NCBI GenBank assembly: GCA_030747575.1
Contig: JASLKI010000301.1
Span: forward strand, 1-8,092
DNA: 8,092 nucleotides
From: Verrucomicrobiota bacterium
Lineage (GTDB): Bacteria; Verrucomicrobiota; Verrucomicrobiia; Limisphaerales; UBA1096
Reading direction: 5' to 3'
In this document: positions 4,418 through 8,092 of the stretch, in pieces
Position numbering within the stretch: the stretch's first letter is position 1
Layout: every line of letters starts with the position of its first letter
Position numbers and translations under genes: made by a program
Notes under the pieces: generated by a model
Database searches by the model: none
What the model was told of the DNA's origin: nothing
The model's input: only the letters and a program-made list of their open reading frames with translations

Positions 4418-5659
4418 TTACTTAAGCGCCTCATACACAGCCTTCCGAAACTCGGTCTGGGTCTTGCCATTGTAGGGATAAAGTCGGGCCATGAAGACGG
4501 CATAAAGTTTGTTCTTGGGATCGATCCAAAAATGAGTGGTATGGTATCCACCCCATCCAAAAATGCCGTTGGGCGAATTTTGCCCCTCTTTTTTTGTGTC
4601 TTCCAAGAAGTAAAAGCCGAGCCCAAAGGCATAACCTTTGCGGGTGTCTCCATAGCCGGGTATACCCTTCAATTGATCGCTTAGCATTAGGTCGAGTGTC
4701 TTGGGCAATATGATCTGTTTGCCGTTGGGCGCCTTCCCACGATCGACCAGCATCTGACAGAAACGTCCATAGTCCTCGAGCGTCGAAACGAGTCCTTCAC
4801 CACCGAGAAAGAGGGAGCTTTTGGGAGCATAATAAAGCTCATCCTCGGCCGGTGTTCCCGGGCGGAATTTGCCTTTGAGTTTCACAAACAATGGTTGAAA
4901 GCGGTCACGATCCTGCTCGGTGAGATAAAAACGGGTATGTTCCATACCAAGTGGCTTGAAAATTTCCCTTTCCAAAAACTTGTCGAACGGTTGACCGGAC
5001 AGAATCTCGATTGCCCGCCCCATCACGGCGGTGCTAAGGCCATAGGTATGCTTTTTACCGGGCTGATGTTCGATCGGCTTGACCTCAAGCAGGTCGATCA
5101 ACTCCGTCAAACTGTCGAGTTCCATGACCTCCTTCCAGGTGCCCTGCTGATCAAATGAACCATCGTAACCGTCAATACCGGAGGAATGCCGTAGCAGATC
5201 ACGATAGGTAATTTGATTTTTCAGCGGCTCGGTTTTACCACTCCCAGCCTTCACTCTCAGTTTAGCCAACTGCGGAATTATTCTTGAAACAGGGTCGTCC
5301 AGTTTGAATGCACCTCGCTCATGAAGAATCATTGCAGCCACGCTGGTGATCGGCTTGGACATTGACCAGACGGGAAACACAGTTTTTTCCGTAATCGGCC
5401 GATCACCAGGAAATTTTGAAGTGGCGGCACGATGGTAAACCGCCTTGCCATCACTGACCAAAAGAGCGACGTTGGAGAGACACACTTCATCGGCAATGAA
5501 TTTTTTTTGCAATTTATAGATGGCATTCAGCTTGGCAGGATCAAAGCCAAGCTTGGCGGTATTTTGAACAGATTGGAATATCCCCTGTCCTAGCTCTACA
5601 GCGACGACGTTGAGTCCAAATGCCGACAAGCAAAACAGAAAATAAAACCGAATTTTCAT
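4418..5659 (-). CDS. secreted serine hydrolase, beta-lactamase/esterase fold (class C-like)
   Basis: Exported penicillin-recognising-fold serine hydrolase of 413 residues, counted from the ATG at 5657-5659. Seen: an N-terminal signal peptide (M-K-I-R then a hydrophobic core to about residue 20), and the nucleophile motif S99-M-S-K102 in W-S-M-S-K-P-I-T-S. The second-motif tyrosine is Y206 in H-T-Y-G-L-S-T, not the Y-A/S-N of true class C beta-lactamases. W369-G-G371 stands in place of K-T-G, followed by H-F-W-I-D-P. This combination is typical of the large 'beta-lactamase family' of esterases (EstB-like) and D-amino peptidases rather than resistance enzymes. The frame also opens at a TTG five codons earlier (5672-5674), but the ATG gives a cleaner signal peptide. 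Two consecutive stops (TAA TGA) close the gene. The BCCT gene follows 182 bases downstream on the same strand. The natural substrate is unknown. Confidence 0.9.
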   Translation of the reverse strand: MKIRFYFLFCLSAFGLNVVAVELGQGIFQSVQNTAKLGFDPAKLNAIYKLQKKFIADEVCLSNVALLVSDGKAVYHRAATSKFPGDRPITEKTVFPVWSMSKPITSVAAMILHERGAFKLDDPVSRIIPQLAKLRVKAGSGKTEPLKNQITYRDLLRHSSGIDGYDGSFDQQGTWKEVMELDSLTELIDLLEVKPIEHQPGKKHTYGLSTAVMGRAIEILSGQPFDKFLEREIFKPLGMEHTRFYLTEQDRDRFQPLFVKLKGKFRPGTPAEDELYYAPKSSLFLGGEGLVSTLEDYGRFCQMLVDRGKAPNGKQIILPKTLDLMLSDQLKGIPGYGDTRKGYAFGLGFYFLEDTKKEGQNSPNGIFGWGGYHTTHFWIDPKNKLYAVFMARLYPYNGKTQTEFRKAVYEALK

Positions 5660-5792
5660 ATTGTGTGCCGCCAAACTATCTCATGACAGCCAAACAAACC
5701 AAACAAATCGCAACTCCTTCTTGGCTAAGCAGCAAATTAATGCCTAAGATTTCGGCTCGAAAGTGCGTCGTGATGTAGGCGGGTTTCTAATC
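5660..5792. promoter_or_regulatory. divergent intergenic region with candidate promoter for the macroglobulin gene
   Basis: The serine hydrolase and the macroglobulin gene diverge from here. On the plus strand, TTGGCT (5721-5726) and TAAGAT (5745-5750) are separated by 18 bases, a fair sigma-70 match. This would give a leader of roughly 35 bases before the ATG at 5793. Toward the hydrolase only weak boxes can be found. The AT-rich, CAAA-repeated stretch at about 5691-5707 has no further dyad that I can see. Confidence 0.35.
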
Positions 5793-8092
5793 ATGAGATT
5801 ACTGGGTATTTTTATATCGTTGTCCTTAGGGCTGGTTTTTGCGCAGGCACAACCGGCGGATCGAGAAGCGTTGTGGAAGGAGGTCGCGGACGCGGAGAAG
5901 AAAGGACTGCCCAAGACAGCGGCGGCCAAGCTGCAATTGATCTACGACTCGGCAATGCAGGAGGGCAAACATGCCGAGGCGATCAAGGCCCTGGCCAAGC
6001 GCATCACAAACGAGGGCGCGGTGCAGGGCAACAAGCCGGAGGAGAAGATCACCCGCCTGCAGGCCGAACTCGAGAAGACCCCCGACGAGGCCAAGCCGCT
6101 GCTGCAGACCATTCTTGGCCACTGGTACTGGCAATACTTCCGCGCGAACCGCTATCGCTTCCTGCAACGAACTGCCACCGCACAGCCGCTTGGCGACGAT
6201 TTCACAAAGTGGGATCTGCCACGGCTTTACCACGAGATCGATCTGCACTTTACCAACGCCCTCGCCGACGGCCGGCTGAAGACAATCCCCACCACCGACT
6301 TCGCCGACCTACTGACCAAACCGACACTGCCAGAGAAGTACCGCCCGACTCTCTACGACTTTATCGCGCACGAGGCGCTTGGCTTTTATACATCCGGTGA
6401 ATTCGCTGCGGCCAAGCCGGAGGACGCCTTCGAGGTGCAAGTGGGCGATCCCCTTCTCGGACCACTCGACAAGTTTCTCGCCTGGCAACCGCAGACGACC
6501 GACACCGAGTCGCCAAAGATCAAAGCCATCCGGTTGTTTCAGGACGTGCTGCGGTTTCACTTGGATGACGCCGATTCAGCCGCACTCAACGACGCCGACA
6601 TTTTGCGACTGCTGCACGGCAAACGCATCGCCACCGGTGACGGCACGAACGATCGGTTCATAGAGGCGATGCAGTCGCTGGTCGAGCGCGAGCCGGGGCC
6701 GCTCTCGGCCTGGGCGCGGTATCACTGGGCGCAGACGCTGCACGGCGACGGCGACTCCGTGGAGGCACGGCGCGTGGCGATCGCCGGGCGCGATACATTC
6801 CCCAACTCCCGTGGCGGTAAGCATTGCCACAACCTCGTCGCGCAGATTGAACAAAAGTCGATCAGCACCCAGACCGAGTCGATATGGAATGCACCCTGGC
6901 CGGAATTGTCAGTGGTCTATCGCAACATTACCGAGGTGCACTTCCGGCTTGTGCCAGCCGATTGGAACAAGCTCCGTGAAAAAAACTTTCGTCTTTCAAG
7001 CAAGGAGGAACGACAAGCACTGATCAAAACGGAACCGGTAAAGTCCTGGCGGCACGACCTGCCCCCGACCGCCGACTACAAGCAGCGCACGGAATTATTC
7101 ACGGTTCCCGACGACGTGAAGCCCGGTTTCTATTTTCTCATCTCCAGCGCGGACGCCTCGTTCCGCGAAAACAATAACCAGACCCAGACCGCCACCGTGT
7201 GGATCAGCGACTTGTCGCTGGTGGTGCGTTCGCGAGCAAATCGCTTGGAGGGATTCGTCGTGGAGGGCAACTCCGGTGACCCAGTTGTCGGTGCCCAGGT
7301 GGATGTTTGGCTACTGGGCAATCGAGGCAAATACGTGAAAAAAAACGGCATCACGGATGAATCGGGCATGTTCAGTATTCAAAAGGCCAGAAACCAGTAC
7401 CAAGGTTTTATCCTAGCACAACACAACGAACGGCGGGTCGGCACGACAGGACGAAACAATTACTGGGGCAACCAGGTAAACGAGCCCAAGTCTAAACAGA
7501 TGACCCTGTTTTTCACCGACCGTGCGATTTATCGCCCCGGCCAAACAATTCAATTCAAGGGCATTGCGCTGGCATGGCATCACGGCAAGAACGACTACAA
7601 CATCATGCCCGATAGGAAGATTACCGTAAGGCTGCGCGATCCCAACAGCGAGGAGGTCGAGCGACTGGACCTGAAGACCAACGGCTATGGTTCCCTTTCC
7701 GGCAGTTTTACCGCGCCCAAGGGACGCCTTACCGGCAACTTCCAGATTGCAACCTCCGTGGGGCCGCATGGTCAGGTGTACTTTCGAGTGGAAGAATACA
7801 AGCGCCCAAAATTTCTCGTCGAACTGGGCAAGCCGGAGAAGTCGCCCAAGTTGGGCGATACGGTTCAACTCAACGGCAAGGCGACCGACTACACCGGCGC
7901 ACCGATCAGCTCGGCCAAGGGCAAGTTTCATGTCACGCGAAAGGCGCGTTGGCCAATTTGGTGGCGTTGGCATTACTGGAGTGGTGGGCCGATCCACTCG
8001 CAGGCTCAGCAAATCGCCCATGGCACATTCGAAACCAAGCCGGACGGCTCGTTCATGATTGAGTTCGACGCAATCCCAGACCCCTCCGTGCC
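5793..8092 (+). CDS. alpha-2-macroglobulin-family protein, 5' part (runs off the window)
   Basis: Large secreted or envelope protein; 766 codons are present and the 3' part is beyond the window. Seen: a signal peptide (M-R-L-L-G-I-F... with cleavage near F-A-Q-A, residues 16-19) without a lipobox, and a long, mostly helical, charged region to about residue 360. Beta-rich macroglobulin domains follow. A carboxypeptidase-regulatory-like segment (about 485-530) contains G-D-P-V-V-G-A-Q-V and T-D-E-S-G-M-F. The MG2-type hallmark T575-D-R-A-I-Y-R-P-G-Q584 comes next, then V666-E-E-Y-K-R-P-K-F674, which opens the next domain in bacterial family members. A Trp-rich patch (W720-P-I-W-W-R-W region) follows. 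Bacterial relatives act as periplasmic or surface protease traps. The thioester site C-X-E-Q would lie downstream, so trap chemistry cannot be judged. The ATG at 5793 is chosen for the signal peptide; the ribosome-binding site is weak. Confidence 0.92.
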   Translation, partial: MRLLGIFISLSLGLVFAQAQPADREALWKEVADAEKKGLPKTAAAKLQLIYDSAMQEGKHAEAIKALAKRITNEGAVQGNKPEEKITRLQAELEKTPDEAKPLLQTILGHWYWQYFRANRYRFLQRTATAQPLGDDFTKWDLPRLYHEIDLHFTNALADGRLKTIPTTDFADLLTKPTLPEKYRPTLYDFIAHEALGFYTSGEFAAAKPEDAFEVQVGDPLLGPLDKFLAWQPQTTDTESPKIKAIRLFQDVLRFHLDDADSAALNDADILRLLHGKRIATGDGTNDRFIEAMQSLVEREPGPLSAWARYHWAQTLHGDGDSVEARRVAIAGRDTFPNSRGGKHCHNLVAQIEQKSISTQTESIWNAPWPELSVVYRNITEVHFRLVPADWNKLREKNFRLSSKEERQALIKTEPVKSWRHDLPPTADYKQRTELFTVPDDVKPGFYFLISSADASFRENNNQTQTATVWISDLSLVVRSRANRLEGFVVEGNSGDPVVGAQVDVWLLGNRGKYVKKNGITDESGMFSIQKARNQYQGFILAQHNERRVGTTGRNNYWGNQVNEPKSKQMTLFFTDRAIYRPGQTIQFKGIALAWHHGKNDYNIMPDRKITVRLRDPNSEEVERLDLKTNGYGSLSGSFTAPKGRLTGNFQIATSVGPHGQVYFRVEEYKRPKFLVELGKPEKSPKLGDTVQLNGKATDYTGAPISSAKGKFHVTRKARWPIWWRWHYWSGGPIHSQAQQIAHGTFETKPDGSFMIEFDAIPDPSV

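Noticed and set aside
5660..5674. TTG start five codons upstream for the serine hydrolase
   Set aside because: The ATG at 5657-5659 directly begins a basic-then-hydrophobic signal peptide. The extra residues M-A-A-H-N would spoil the n-region.
5873..6400. 175-residue plus-strand open frame
   Set aside because: It is a +2 shadow of the macroglobulin gene, whose own frame starts at 5793 with a signal peptide and stays open to the window end.
7413..8021. 202-residue minus-strand open frame
   Set aside because: It lies fully antisense to macroglobulin domains with diagnostic motifs (TDRAIYRPGQ, VEEYKRPKF). It is a shadow of GC-rich coding sequence.

Overview
The window looks like a stretch of a bacterial chromosome, probably from the Planctomycetota-Verrucomicrobiota-Chlamydiota group. 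I infer this from the short tandem ankyrin-repeat lipoproteins, the secreted alpha-2-macroglobulin-like protein, the weak Shine-Dalgarno signals and the mixed base composition. It is an impression from gene content, not a proof. No tRNA, rRNA, CRISPR array, transposase or complete insertion sequence is visible.

Layout. (1) Positions 1-1004, plus strand, GC-rich: a Nudix hydrolase overlapping by 8 bases the tRNA adenosine deaminase gene tadA, a compact housekeeping pair. (2) Positions 1005-1077: convergent gap with an 18-bp perfect palindrome. (3) Positions 1078-2479, minus strand, lower GC: in transcription order, two overlapping ankyrin-repeat lipoprotein genes, a stretch holding sequence left over from a further copy, a 41-codon signal-peptide ORF, and a small cupin gene that starts inside that ORF's stop codon. 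Repeated DNA at gene starts and ends shows that this segment grew by tandem duplication and then partly decayed. (4) Positions 2480-2699: regulatory-looking gap with a 10-bp inverted repeat, a 12-bp palindrome with a LacI/GalR-type centre, and another GCTTG..CAAGC palindrome. (5) Positions 2700-5659, minus strand: a BCCT-family transporter with an almost complete quaternary-amine aromatic box, and upstream of it a secreted serine hydrolase of the beta-lactamase/esterase fold. (6) Positions 5660-5792: divergent promoter region. (7) Positions 5793 to the end, plus strand: a large secreted alpha-2-macroglobulin-family protein, cut by the window edge after 766 codons.

How the genes relate. Only the Nudix/tadA pair, the two ankyrin genes and the 41-codon ORF/cupin pair are tightly coupled. 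The transporter and the serine hydrolase share a strand but are 182 bp apart, so a joint role in cleaving and importing a quaternary-amine ester is only a hypothesis. I see no clear new defence or mobile system. The most rewarding places are the decaying ankyrin cassette array with its repeated leader, the dyad-rich region upstream of it, and the small signal-peptide ORF overlapping the cupin gene.
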